Assembly (NCBI GenBank): GCA_942490535.1 | Contig: CALNXQ010000005.1 | Span: 1,426,001 to 1,490,000, forward strand | DNA: 64,000 nt | Origin: JAEINY01 sp942490535 | GTDB lineage: Bacteria > Bacteroidota > Bacteroidia > Bacteroidales > Marinilabiliaceae | Direction of reading: 5' to 3' | The notes under the pieces: generated by a model | The model's input: the letters and a program-made list of their open reading frames with translations, nothing else | Databases searched by the model: none | Told to the model about the DNA's origin: nothing | Made by a program: the position numbers and the translations under genes | Shown here: piece by piece, positions 25,836-37,303 of the stretch | Numbering within the stretch: position 1 is the stretch's first letter | How the letters are laid out: each line of letters opens with the position of its first letter

Positions 25836-28280
25836 ATGAAAAGAATTATACATACAGGAATTATCCTATTTATTGCATTGTCGGTCAGTTTAGCTCAAAA
25901 TGCTGAAAGAAAAGAAACAATTGCTAATCGTACCACAAACACCATCAAGGTTGATGGTTATCTAAATGAGGTAGATTGGTCTAATTCTGAAGTGGCAAAT
26001 GATTTTTTTCAGATTGAACCGTATAATGGACAACCTGCATGGCAAGAGACTGAAGTTAAGGTGTTGTACGATGATAATGCGCTTTATGTAGGAGCAACAC
26101 TCTACGATACAGCAGTGGATAGTATATTAACCACTCTCTCGCCACGTGACGAATTTGATAATGTTGATTATTTTGGGTTTTATCTGGATCCCTTCAACGA
26201 AGGCACTAATGCCTTTGGTTTTTTTGTGTCTGCGGCAGGTGTTCAGATGGATTTGAAAGCCAATGATCAAAGTTGGAGGCGAGAAGATACATCATGGGAT
26301 GCTGTTTGGGATAGTAGGGTTGTGATGACGGAAGATGGGTGGCAAGTTGAAATTAAAATTCCCTATTCAGCAATCCGTTTTACGGCTGATCATTCAAATG
26401 ATTGGGGTGTCAATTTTATTCGGAATATATACAGGCACCGTCAGAATACAACCTGGAATCCTATTGACGCTAAGATTGATGGCTTGGTTCGGCAAAATGG
26501 GAGCTTAGCAGGTATTAAAAACATCAAACCTCCCGTTCGCTTGTTCTTCGCACCTTATTTATCCGCATATGTGACGCATGATGAACAAACAAATAATTGG
26601 GAGACCAACTTTAGAGGCGGCCTGGATATGAAGTACGGAATCAATGAATCATTCACTTTAGATATGATGTTGATTCCTGATTTTGGGCAAGTAGCTTCAG
26701 ATGATCAAGTTTTAAATTTGTCACCGTTCGAAATTAAATATAAAGAGAATCGTCAATTTTTCACTGAAGGAGTGGAGATGTTTCAAAGGGGAGGTATCTT
26801 TTACAGTCGCCGGATCGGTGGACGTCCGTTTCTAAAAGGTAGTGTATCTGATTCTTTGGTGATTAGTGAAATAATTACTAATAGCCCCATTCAATCGCAG
26901 CTGTATAATGCGACTAAAATTTCGGGTAAAACGGATAATGGAATAGGCCTTGGTTTTTTTAATGCCATTTCTCGCCGATCTTTTGCTGAAGTAAGGGATA
27001 CTATCTCTAACGATAAACGAGAAGTGCTTACTCAACCCATTACCAATTATAACATGTTAGTGATCGAGAAGGCATTAAAAAACCAATCGTATTTTAGTTT
27101 TTTTAATACAAACATGTATCGTGGAAATGATTATTATACAGCTAATGTGACAGGGTCTGAAATGCGTTTGGCCAATAAAAAAAATACCTATGCTTTAAAT
27201 GGAAAGTTTATTACCTCTCAAATATTTAATCACAACCTAAATGACGACTTTGGTGTGCATAGCGAGTTGGGATATGCGAAGGTGCAAGGTCAGCTAAGGC
27301 ATAATATTGGAGTGGCTGTTGTTACAGATAACTACGAAATAAATGACATGGGTTATTTAAGGGAGAATAATTATACTGAATTAGAAGGTGGATTGTCATA
27401 TCGAACAATTGAGCCTTTTGGTGCTTTTATTAATTGGACCGCTTCACTGTATCTTGGGGCCTACACACAGTACAAACCGTATGTATTTAAAGGAGCTAAC
27501 CTATACGTGCAAACAAGAGCGACCTTCCGTAATTATATGACCCTCTCCTTGAGGGGGAATATCAATCCAATTGGTTATAAAGATTTTTCAGAGCCACGAG
27601 TGAATGGGTATTATTACTATAAAGAACCCTCATGGAGCCTTGGAGGCTTCATTTCAACTGATTATAGAAAACTGTTTGCACTGGATGTAAACCTAAGGTA
27701 TGAAGCGCACACTAACTTTACTGATAAAAGGGAATATGGTATTGAAGTTAGTCCAAGGGTCAGGCTTGGAAAAAGAGGTCTGTCTGTTTTTGAGACGCGC
27801 GTTGATTTCTATGACAACGAGCCTGGATATGTTGATTCAGAAGCAAACGGGAATGAAGACAATATTTACTTTGGGATTAGAGACAAGTTTACCGTTGTGA
27901 ATGTACTCGAGTCCAGATACTCATTTAATAATTTGAATACCTTTACGCTCAGAGTACGGCACTATTGGTCAAAAGCTAATTACCAAGAGGCGTTTTATCG
28001 ATTGTTGAAATCCGGTAATTTGGAAACCGACCCTTATCAGGAGGAGCATAATATTCGCATGAATTCCTTTAATATTGATATGGGTTATAAGTGGCATTTT
28101 GCACCTGGGAGTCAATTGTCTTTTGTCTGGAAGAATAATATATATAGTAATGATGATGATTTGCCCTCGGATTATTTCAGTAATTTTAAAAGTATATTTG
28201 ATGTGCCGCAAACGAATAGTTTTAGTGTTCGAATCCTATATCATTTGGATTATTTATACCTTCAAAACAATAAATCTTAA
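25836..28280 (+). CDS. DUF5916 outer-membrane protein with CBM9-like N-terminal domain
   Basis: The start is placed at the ATG at 25836 (MKRIIHTGIILF), giving 814 residues with a signal peptide (about 1-21, cleavage near SLAQN). The N-terminal region (about 25-210) resembles a carbohydrate-binding module family 9 fold: IKVDGYLNEVDW, VKVLYDDNALYVGATLYD, DYFGFYLDPFNEG. The remainder is a long beta-rich region with alternating aromatic residues, as in outer-membrane barrels, and ends in a strand rich in Y and L. Such proteins are common in Bacteroidota, often with a role in handling extracellular polymers, but their function is not established. It has its own promoter. Confidence 0.85.
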   Translation: MKRIIHTGIILFIALSVSLAQNAERKETIANRTTNTIKVDGYLNEVDWSNSEVANDFFQIEPYNGQPAWQETEVKVLYDDNALYVGATLYDTAVDSILTTLSPRDEFDNVDYFGFYLDPFNEGTNAFGFFVSAAGVQMDLKANDQSWRREDTSWDAVWDSRVVMTEDGWQVEIKIPYSAIRFTADHSNDWGVNFIRNIYRHRQNTTWNPIDAKIDGLVRQNGSLAGIKNIKPPVRLFFAPYLSAYVTHDEQTNNWETNFRGGLDMKYGINESFTLDMMLIPDFGQVASDDQVLNLSPFEIKYKENRQFFTEGVEMFQRGGIFYSRRIGGRPFLKGSVSDSLVISEIITNSPIQSQLYNATKISGKTDNGIGLGFFNAISRRSFAEVRDTISNDKREVLTQPITNYNMLVIEKALKNQSYFSFFNTNMYRGNDYYTANVTGSEMRLANKKNTYALNGKFITSQIFNHNLNDDFGVHSELGYAKVQGQLRHNIGVAVVTDNYEINDMGYLRENNYTELEGGLSYRTIEPFGAFINWTASLYLGAYTQYKPYVFKGANLYVQTRATFRNYMTLSLRGNINPIGYKDFSEPRVNGYYYYKEPSWSLGGFISTDYRKLFALDVNLRYEAHTNFTDKREYGIEVSPRVRLGKRGLSVFETRVDFYDNEPGYVDSEANGNEDNIYFGIRDKFTVVNVLESRYSFNNLNTFTLRVRHYWSKANYQEAFYRLLKSGNLETDPYQEEHNIRMNSFNIDMGYKWHFAPGSQLSFVWKNNIYSNDDDLPSDYFSNFKSIFDVPQTNSFSVRILYHLDYLYLQNNKS

Positions 28281-28336
28281 TTTATTTTCTTTGTAACCAC
28301 CACACCCACAGGTGTCAATCCTAGAAGTCTTAAAAA

Positions 28337-28389
28337 ACTTCCCCCAAGCATTAGGAAATGTAAAAAAGTAACCGTTGTTTTGCACCCGC
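28337..28389 (+). promoter_or_regulatory. degenerate first copy of the rRNA promoter module
   Basis: ACTTC (28337-28341) and TTTGCACCCGCTTT (from 28379) match the two functional copies downstream in sequence and spacing. The -7 box reads TTGTTTTG and no TTTG -33 box is present, so this copy may be inactive. Confidence 0.45.
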
Positions 28390-28530
28390 TTTGAACGGAA
28401 AAGCACGCTGAAAAGCCCACGAGGTTTTGATTTTTTTGAAATACTGAAACGAACTTTTGAGAAGAAACAATTGTTTTTAAAAGCAGGTTGGCAAAGCGAA
28501 CCGGGAGCCGGAAAAAGGAATGAAAAAAAA

Positions 28531-28584
28531 ACTTCAAGAAAGATTTGGTGGTTTAAAAAAGAAACGCTAATTTTGCAGCCGCTT
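28531..28584 (+). promoter_or_regulatory. rRNA operon promoter P1
   Basis: An A-tract plus ACTTC (28531-28535) precedes a -33 box TTTG (28544-28547), 20 bases, and a -7 box TAATTTTG (28568-28575) running into CAGCCGCTTT. The fit to the Bacteroidota consensus is complete. Confidence 0.8.
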
Positions 28585-28700
28585 TCAAAACAATGAAAGT
28601 CAGTTGCAGCAAGGGTTGCAGCGAAATTAAGAAAGTATTGGCAAAGGTATTTTGAGAGTAGGATTTAATCGGAAATAACATCGAAAATTAAATCAAAAAA

Positions 28701-28753
28701 ACTTCAAAAAAAGTTTGGTTGAAAACAACAAAATCACTTACCTTTGCAGCCGC
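28701..28753 (+). promoter_or_regulatory. rRNA operon promoter P2
   Basis: An A-tract plus ACTTC (28701-28705) precedes a -33 box TTTG (28714-28717), 21 bases, and a -7 box TACCTTTG (28739-28746) running into CAGCCGCTT. It is a near copy of P1, about 170 bases downstream. Confidence 0.8.
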
Positions 28754-28867
28754 TTCGCTAATGAGTGTTGCGACAAAAAGTAAAAGCATGATACGGATAT
28801 AATGGTTAAAAGATTCAGTTCGATTCTGGATGTATCTACACTAAGATGTTAACTTGAAGAAGTTAAT

Positions 28868-28889
28868 AAACGATCTTTGAAAATATTGG
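28868..28889 (+). promoter_or_regulatory. boxA-like antitermination element, 16S leader
   Basis: AACGATCTTTGAAAATATTGG resembles the rRNA leader boxA (core CTTTGA/CTTTAA). A close copy lies before 23S at 30970. Confidence 0.55.
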
Positions 28890-28983
28890 ATAAGTACCTA
28901 ATTATATAATGAATTAGAAGGTAAAAGAGAAGTCCTAAAGTCAAGAAGGATAAGGGATCTTGAAAGTATTTAAGATTTTTTAT

Positions 28984-30502
<1,519 letters not shown>

Positions 30503-30603
30503 TCTGGAGAGATGTTTTATCCTTTTTAGGATGTATCTTTTACCTGTACTCATCCAACATCAGTAAAGCACATCCCAGTTACGGGAAGGATGCGACACTG
30601 CAC

Positions 30604-30680
30604 AGTCCCGTAGCTCAGTTGGTTAGAGCACTACACTGATAATGTAGGGGTCGGCAGTTCAAATCTGCCCGGGACTACCA
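30604..30680 (+). tRNA. tRNA-Ile (GAT anticodon)
   Basis: The cloverleaf folds with acceptor AGTCCCG/CGGGACT, an encoded CCA end, anticodon stem CTACA/TGTAG and anticodon GAT at 30638-30640. It occupies the 16S-23S spacer, as in most bacteria. Confidence 0.97.
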
Positions 30681-30755
30681 AAAACAGTTGACAGTAGTTT
30701 CGTTAACAGTTACCAGCATTGATAACTGTTTCATGTTCACTGCTCACTGAAAAAT

Positions 30756-30829
30756 GGGGGATTAGCTCAGCTGGCTAGAGCGCCTGCCTTGCACGCAGGA
30801 GGTCAACGGTTCGACTCCGTTATTCTCCA
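30756..30829 (+). tRNA. tRNA-Ala (TGC anticodon)
   Basis: The acceptor GGGGGAT pairs with ATTCTCC (two G-T pairs), the anticodon TGC is at 30790-30792, and the discriminator is A. CCA is not encoded, unlike the tRNA-Ile upstream. It is the second spacer tRNA. Confidence 0.96.
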
Positions 30830-30969
30830 CTTTTTTAGCTAAAGACTAAAAAAAGGAGCTTTAGAAAAGACATAATTAGGATACGTAAAAGTACTTATCC
30901 ACAAATTTAGTGAAAAGAAGGTTCATCGGTATTGAGATACTGACTGAAGCACAAGCTGAATTAGCAGCA

Positions 30970-30990
30970 AAACGATCATTGACATATTGG
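30970..30990 (+). promoter_or_regulatory. boxA-like antitermination element, 23S leader
   Basis: AACGATCATTGACATATTGG differs at a few positions from the copy before 16S at 28868. It lies about 40 bases before the 23S 5' end, the expected place for a second boxA. Confidence 0.55.
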
Positions 30991-31025
30991 CAAACAAATC
31001 AAAATCATAAACACCAATTACGGTG

Positions 31026-33831
<2,806 letters not shown>

Positions 33832-34030
33832 ACAGTGATCAAAGCACAGTGATCAATGAACAGTTACTTTGTGAACTGCTAATTGTGAACTGTCAGTTGT
33901 TAACTGAACACTGTAGTTAGGTGGGTATGATTTTGATTTGAGCTGATATGATTAACTAGTGATTAGTTAAGAGTGAGTAGGCAGTAGCAACAACTGACCA
34001 CTGACCAGATACTAAGCACCAGATAAGACA

Positions 34031-34140
<110 letters not shown>

Positions 34141-34151
34141 TTTTAAAAGAG

Positions 34152-34183
34152 AATCCGATACGCGCAAGCGTATCGGATTTTTT
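34152..34183 (+). terminator. rRNA operon terminator
   Basis: A perfect 12-base-pair stem (34152-34163 with 34168-34179) is capped by a GCAA tetraloop and followed by a T run. It is the strongest hairpin in the window. Confidence 0.93.
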
Positions 34184-34283
34184 GCGTTTATACACTTTCG
34201 CCGAGAGCCGCAAAGGGCTGTGGATTAAGGTTACTAAAGGATAATGTGCCAGCGTCTAACGGCTGGAAACCCTACCATTCTAT

Positions 34284-34556
34284 GGAAATCCCATTAGTTA
34301 CCGCATGGATTTCTTGTTTTACCTCAGTAATCGCGTTCGATCCCTCCAAAACGTCGTTCCTGCGCTTGTCGACGCCATTCGTTACCTGGTTGACGGCGTT
34401 CGTGAGCACAAAAACTTCGTTCGCCACCTCAACGACGCCGTTCGCCACCTCAAAAATTTGTTTCCTCTCCTCAACGACGCCGTTCCTCACCATGAAAACC
34501 TTGTTCATGACCTTCACGACGCTCTTTTTCTGCACAAGGATGTTGTTGTTAGGATG
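34284..34556 (+). repeat. in-phase 21-bp tandem repeat (about 13 degenerate units) with 42-bp super-period
   Basis: Units of exactly 21 bases run without indels from about 34284 to 34556. Most carry a G/ATTC core at unit positions 10-13, and the units starting at 34326, 34347, 34368, 34389, 34410, 34431, 34452, 34473, 34494, 34515 and 34536 are the clearest. From 34410 on, units alternate between an AAAAAC/TTT-G type (34410, 34452, 34494) and an ACGACGCCGTTC type (34431, 34473, 34515), giving a 42-bp period. Three frames stay open because of the period. The minus-strand frame 34272-34535 reads as heptads with V/I first and N sixth (such as VVEVANE-VFVLTNA), compatible with a coiled coil. Whether it is translated is unknown. 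G+C is higher than the surroundings. Confidence 0.8.
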
Positions 34557-34892
34557 GCAAAAGGCTAGCCATGACTGTTGATGGTGGTTTTGCTGGCTCG
34601 TGATTTGGGTGGTGTTTAGGGAAGGTTAGCTGGCGAAGGAGTCAATGTCGTTTTACTAACTACGAGTGGTGGAATGAACTTTGGCTCTTGTCGATTCTTT
34701 AAGGGGGTATGCAGGAGGTTTTGGGTATTGGGCAGGGATTGCAGCGGATACCCCGCAGCGATGCCAAATGACCTGTTTAAAATGGAATTTTCTGGCGAGG
34801 AGTAGGAGTGGAAAGCCCGGCGCTGAGCCTGCGGCGAAGTGGCCCGCCAAATGGAAATGGAAAATCGAAATTGATAGGGTGGTAGTGCCAAC
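34557..34892. other. gene-free, partly G+C-rich segment with dyads
   Basis: No supported gene is seen. GGGGTAT (34704-34710) can pair with ATACCCC (34748-34754). A G+C-rich block at 34815-34848 contains GAAAGCCCGGCG and GCCTGCGGCGAAG. In my memory this phrase recurs in intergenic elements of many Bacteroidota genomes, so a dispersed repeat or structured RNA is possible. Short open frames in several registers overlap and are not credible as genes. Confidence 0.45.
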
Positions 34893-34926
34893 TAAAAAAA
34901 AGCGTCTCTGCAATGCAAAGACGCTT
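34893..34926 (-). terminator. terminator of the purine permease operon
   Basis: Read on the minus strand, AAGCGTCT (34926-34919) pairs with AGACGCTT (34907-34900) and is followed by seven T residues. It lies 22 bases past the permease stop. Confidence 0.85.
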
Positions 34927-34948
34927 GTGATATTCAGAATTATCGAAA

Positions 34949-36253
34949 TTAGTCGATGAAGAATTTGAAGATAAATAGCAAAGCCAGTAATACGCCAACT
35001 ATTGAAATATCTTTAAACCGTCCGGTGATAATTTTCAAAATTACATAGGATAACATACCAAAAACGATGCCTTCAGCAATTGAGAAGGTAAATGGCATCA
35101 TTACAATTGTAAGGAATGCCGGGATGGATTCGGTGTAGTCGTCCAAATCAATTTTTGTAATTGGCGTGAACATCATTACGCCAACCAGTATTAAAATGGC
35201 TGCAGTAGCTGCTGACGGTATCATCAGGAATATAGGCGAAAAAAACAGTGCCAGTAAAAACAGGATACCTGTTGTGGCAGCTGTTAATCCGGTTCTTCCT
35301 CCTTCGCTAACGCCTGCTGCACTTTCAACATAGGTCGTCACTGTAGAAGTACCTAATACGGCACCCAAAGTAGTTCCGATGGAATCAGCAAATAGCGCTT
35401 GTTTTACGCGTGGAATCTTACCGTCTTTATCCAGCATGTTTGCTTTGGATGAAACGCCAATAAGCGTACCCACAGTATCGAATAAATCTACAAAAAGGAA
35501 GGTTAGAAGAACCAGAGCCATATCCATTGTAAAAATTTGAGTCCATTCAAATTTTGCAAAAATGGGTGATAGGGATGGCGGTGTTAATTCAAATGAAGTA
35601 GGCAATTGAGTGACTCCAAACGGTATTCCAACAACTGTTCCGACAAATATTCCAATGAGAAGGGCGCCTTTTACCTTACGTGCCAGAAGGGCTCCGGTAA
35701 TTATTAAGGTGATCAGTGCCACTACAGGTGAGGCATTGTTTGTTATGTCTATAATGCTTCCCAGATGCACCAGTGTAGCATCATTACCAATTACAATTCC
35801 TGCATTTTTAAAACCAATCAGTGCTATGAATAAACCAATACCTACTGAAATAGCATGTTTAATATTGATGGGGATGGCTTTGATGATGAGTTCGCGGATG
35901 TTGAAGGCTGTCAGGAGGACAAAAATGATTCCTTCCAGAAATACAGCAGTCAAAGCAAATTGCCAGGTGTGTCCCATGCCAATACAAACGGTAAAGGCAA
36001 AGAAGGCGTTTAATCCCATGCCTGGGGCTAAGGCGAAAGGCAATTTGGCGAGTAAGGCCATAACCAGCGTGGCAATGGCAGCAGATAGCGCTGTGGCTGT
36101 AAATACAGCTCCCTGATCCATTCCGGTGGCAGATAAAATTCCTGGATTCACGGCTAAGATGTAGGCCATGGTCATAAAGGTGGTAACACCGGCTATGATC
36201 TCGGTACGTATATCCGTTTTATTTTCTTTGAGTTTGAAAAACTTTTCTAACAT
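34949..36253 (-). CDS. NCS2-family purine (guanine/hypoxanthine-type) permease
   Basis: The 434-residue protein belongs to the AzgA/PbuG-like branch of NCS2 proton-coupled nucleobase transporters in the inner membrane. It begins FFKLKENKTDIRTEIIAGVTTFMTMAYILAVNP, the branch signature. It has APGMGLNAFFAF in the region that forms the substrate site, 12-14 hydrophobic helices, and the conserved LFVDLFDTVGTLIGV. It is downstream of a DUF5020 gene on the same strand (36-base gap), so outer- and inner-membrane uptake steps appear linked. Confidence 0.93.
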   Translation of the reverse strand: MLEKFFKLKENKTDIRTEIIAGVTTFMTMAYILAVNPGILSATGMDQGAVFTATALSAAIATLVMALLAKLPFALAPGMGLNAFFAFTVCIGMGHTWQFALTAVFLEGIIFVLLTAFNIRELIIKAIPINIKHAISVGIGLFIALIGFKNAGIVIGNDATLVHLGSIIDITNNASPVVALITLIITGALLARKVKGALLIGIFVGTVVGIPFGVTQLPTSFELTPPSLSPIFAKFEWTQIFTMDMALVLLTFLFVDLFDTVGTLIGVSSKANMLDKDGKIPRVKQALFADSIGTTLGAVLGTSTVTTYVESAAGVSEGGRTGLTAATTGILFLLALFFSPIFLMIPSAATAAILILVGVMMFTPITKIDLDDYTESIPAFLTIVMMPFTFSIAEGIVFGMLSYVILKIITGRFKDISIVGVLLALLFIFKFFID

Positions 36254-36289
36254 CTTTTTAGTTTATTTTATAGGATTATCAAATAGGTG

Positions 36290-36967
36290 TTAGAAAGTCC
36301 ACTTGGCTGCCAAGGTTGGATTGACCATGAAGCCTTCTTTTCCGAAATTGTTACTTACTTCGATTTCACTTCCGAATGAAAAGTTTTCGCAGGCGTTATA
36401 CCAGATTTGTGGTTCTGTTAAGAAAACAAAGTCCCCCCCAAAAGATTCTTGTTTCCAGAAATCAGCAAATCCAGTAAACGAAAGTTTTCTGTCTAAAAAA
36501 TGCAAGCCCCACACAGCTGTTAACTGAAACGATGCATCTTCAGCATCTTTAATGTATTTATAGTTGGCCTGTAGTGTCAATACTTTTGAAAAGTCTGCAT
36601 TGTTAAACGTATATTGCCCACCAATTAACCAGGCATTGTTGATAGGGAATGTAAAACCATCGCCTCGGCCAACTCCACTGTTAAATTCAATGCGAGGTTC
36701 AAACTTTTGTGTTTCGTTCCACTTAAAACTACGGGCAATTTCCCAATAAGCTAATGATACCCCATTGTCAACATCTCTGGCATCACTGCTGTAGTCTAAA
36801 TCTACAAAGAAAAAGGTGCTACCGTATTTGTCAGGCTTAAACATTTCTAAAGTGGTAGTGACCATTTTACGGTCCTCACCAAAATCATAGTGAAGTTGAA
36901 CATTTTGTGCTTTCATAACACTGCCAAAGGCCAAACATGCAACAAGTGCAATGACGATACGTCTCAT
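36290..36967 (-). CDS. DUF5020 family Tsx-like outer-membrane protein
   Basis: The 225-residue protein has a signal peptide (about 1-21, ending VMKAQ) and a small beta barrel: YDFGEDRKMVTTTLEMFKPDKYGSTFFFVDLDY near the start and a final strand ending AAKWTF. This matches DUF5020, related to the nucleoside channel Tsx. Its position as first gene of a two-gene unit with a purine permease supports a role in nucleoside or nucleobase entry. That role is inferred. Confidence 0.85.
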   Translation of the reverse strand: MRRIVIALVACLAFGSVMKAQNVQLHYDFGEDRKMVTTTLEMFKPDKYGSTFFFVDLDYSSDARDVDNGVSLAYWEIARSFKWNETQKFEPRIEFNSGVGRGDGFTFPINNAWLIGGQYTFNNADFSKVLTLQANYKYIKDAEDASFQLTAVWGLHFLDRKLSFTGFADFWKQESFGGDFVFLTEPQIWYNACENFSFGSEIEVSNNFGKEGFMVNPTLAAKWTF

Positions 36968-37303
36968 TGTTTAAATATTTAGTTGTTTATTAGAATGTTA
37001 TCAATTGTGGCTGCAAAAATAAGGAAATAACTTAAGGGGTTAATGATGAAGTATTACTTTTTTTTGATGGATGTCTCTCCAGCCTTGGTGAATGGACATT
37101 CAGGGAGGCATGTAAATTAATTTCCATGATCTGATTTTCAAACATGAATTTTAGTTTGAGGTGAAAGTTTAATAGTATTTGGGACTCAGAAGAAGAGCCT
37201 GCTCAATATCATTTAAATGGAAAGATGTTTTGATTTGCTTTTGTTTAAGTCAAAATCTATATTTGTAGACTTTTTAAAATTTAGGCTAAAAATATAGTGA
37301 TCG
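36968..37303. promoter_or_regulatory. divergent intergenic region DUF5020/ileS
   Basis: The 336 bases hold no gene. For the minus strand, TATTTTTG (37021-37014) is a candidate -7 box 46 bases before the DUF5020 ATG. For ileS, a full promoter lies at 37234-37265. I looked for a purine riboswitch aptamer ahead of DUF5020 and did not see one. Confidence 0.6.
37234..37265 (+). promoter_or_regulatory. Bacteroidota-type promoter of ileS
   Basis: A TTTG box (37234-37237), 20 bases, and TATATTTG (37258-37265) match the consensus exactly and lie 38 bases before the ATG. No T-box leader is present. Confidence 0.75.

Larger units (their letters stand above)
28281..28983 (+). promoter_or_regulatory. rRNA operon upstream region and leader
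   Basis: This 703-base stretch has no convincing gene. It contains three spaced copies of a promoter module (see separate entries), then the transcribed leader from about 28750, a boxA-like element at 28868, and sequence able to pair with the region after 16S (AAGGATAA at 28946-28953 with TTATCCTT at 30517-30524), a plausible processing stem. Short frames here are low in complexity and are rejected as genes. Confidence 0.7.

Noticed and set aside
28375..28596. A 73-codon frame in the rRNA promoter region
   Set aside because: It covers two promoter modules and is lysine-rich and low in complexity.
34246..34581. Plus-strand frames through the 21-bp repeat read as two possible proteins
   Set aside because: A 21-base period keeps all registers open, so open length alone proves nothing. 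The minus frame has a better heptad pattern, and I kept the tract as a repeat rather than calling a gene.
35610..36116. A 168-codon plus-strand frame opposite the purine permease
   Set aside because: It is the complement of a hydrophobic permease sequence with many repeated-codon patterns. The permease has full family motifs on the minus strand.
36968..37303. Possible purine riboswitch before the DUF5020/permease operon
   Set aside because: The conserved purine aptamer loops were not found on the minus strand, and the leader from the candidate promoter is too short.
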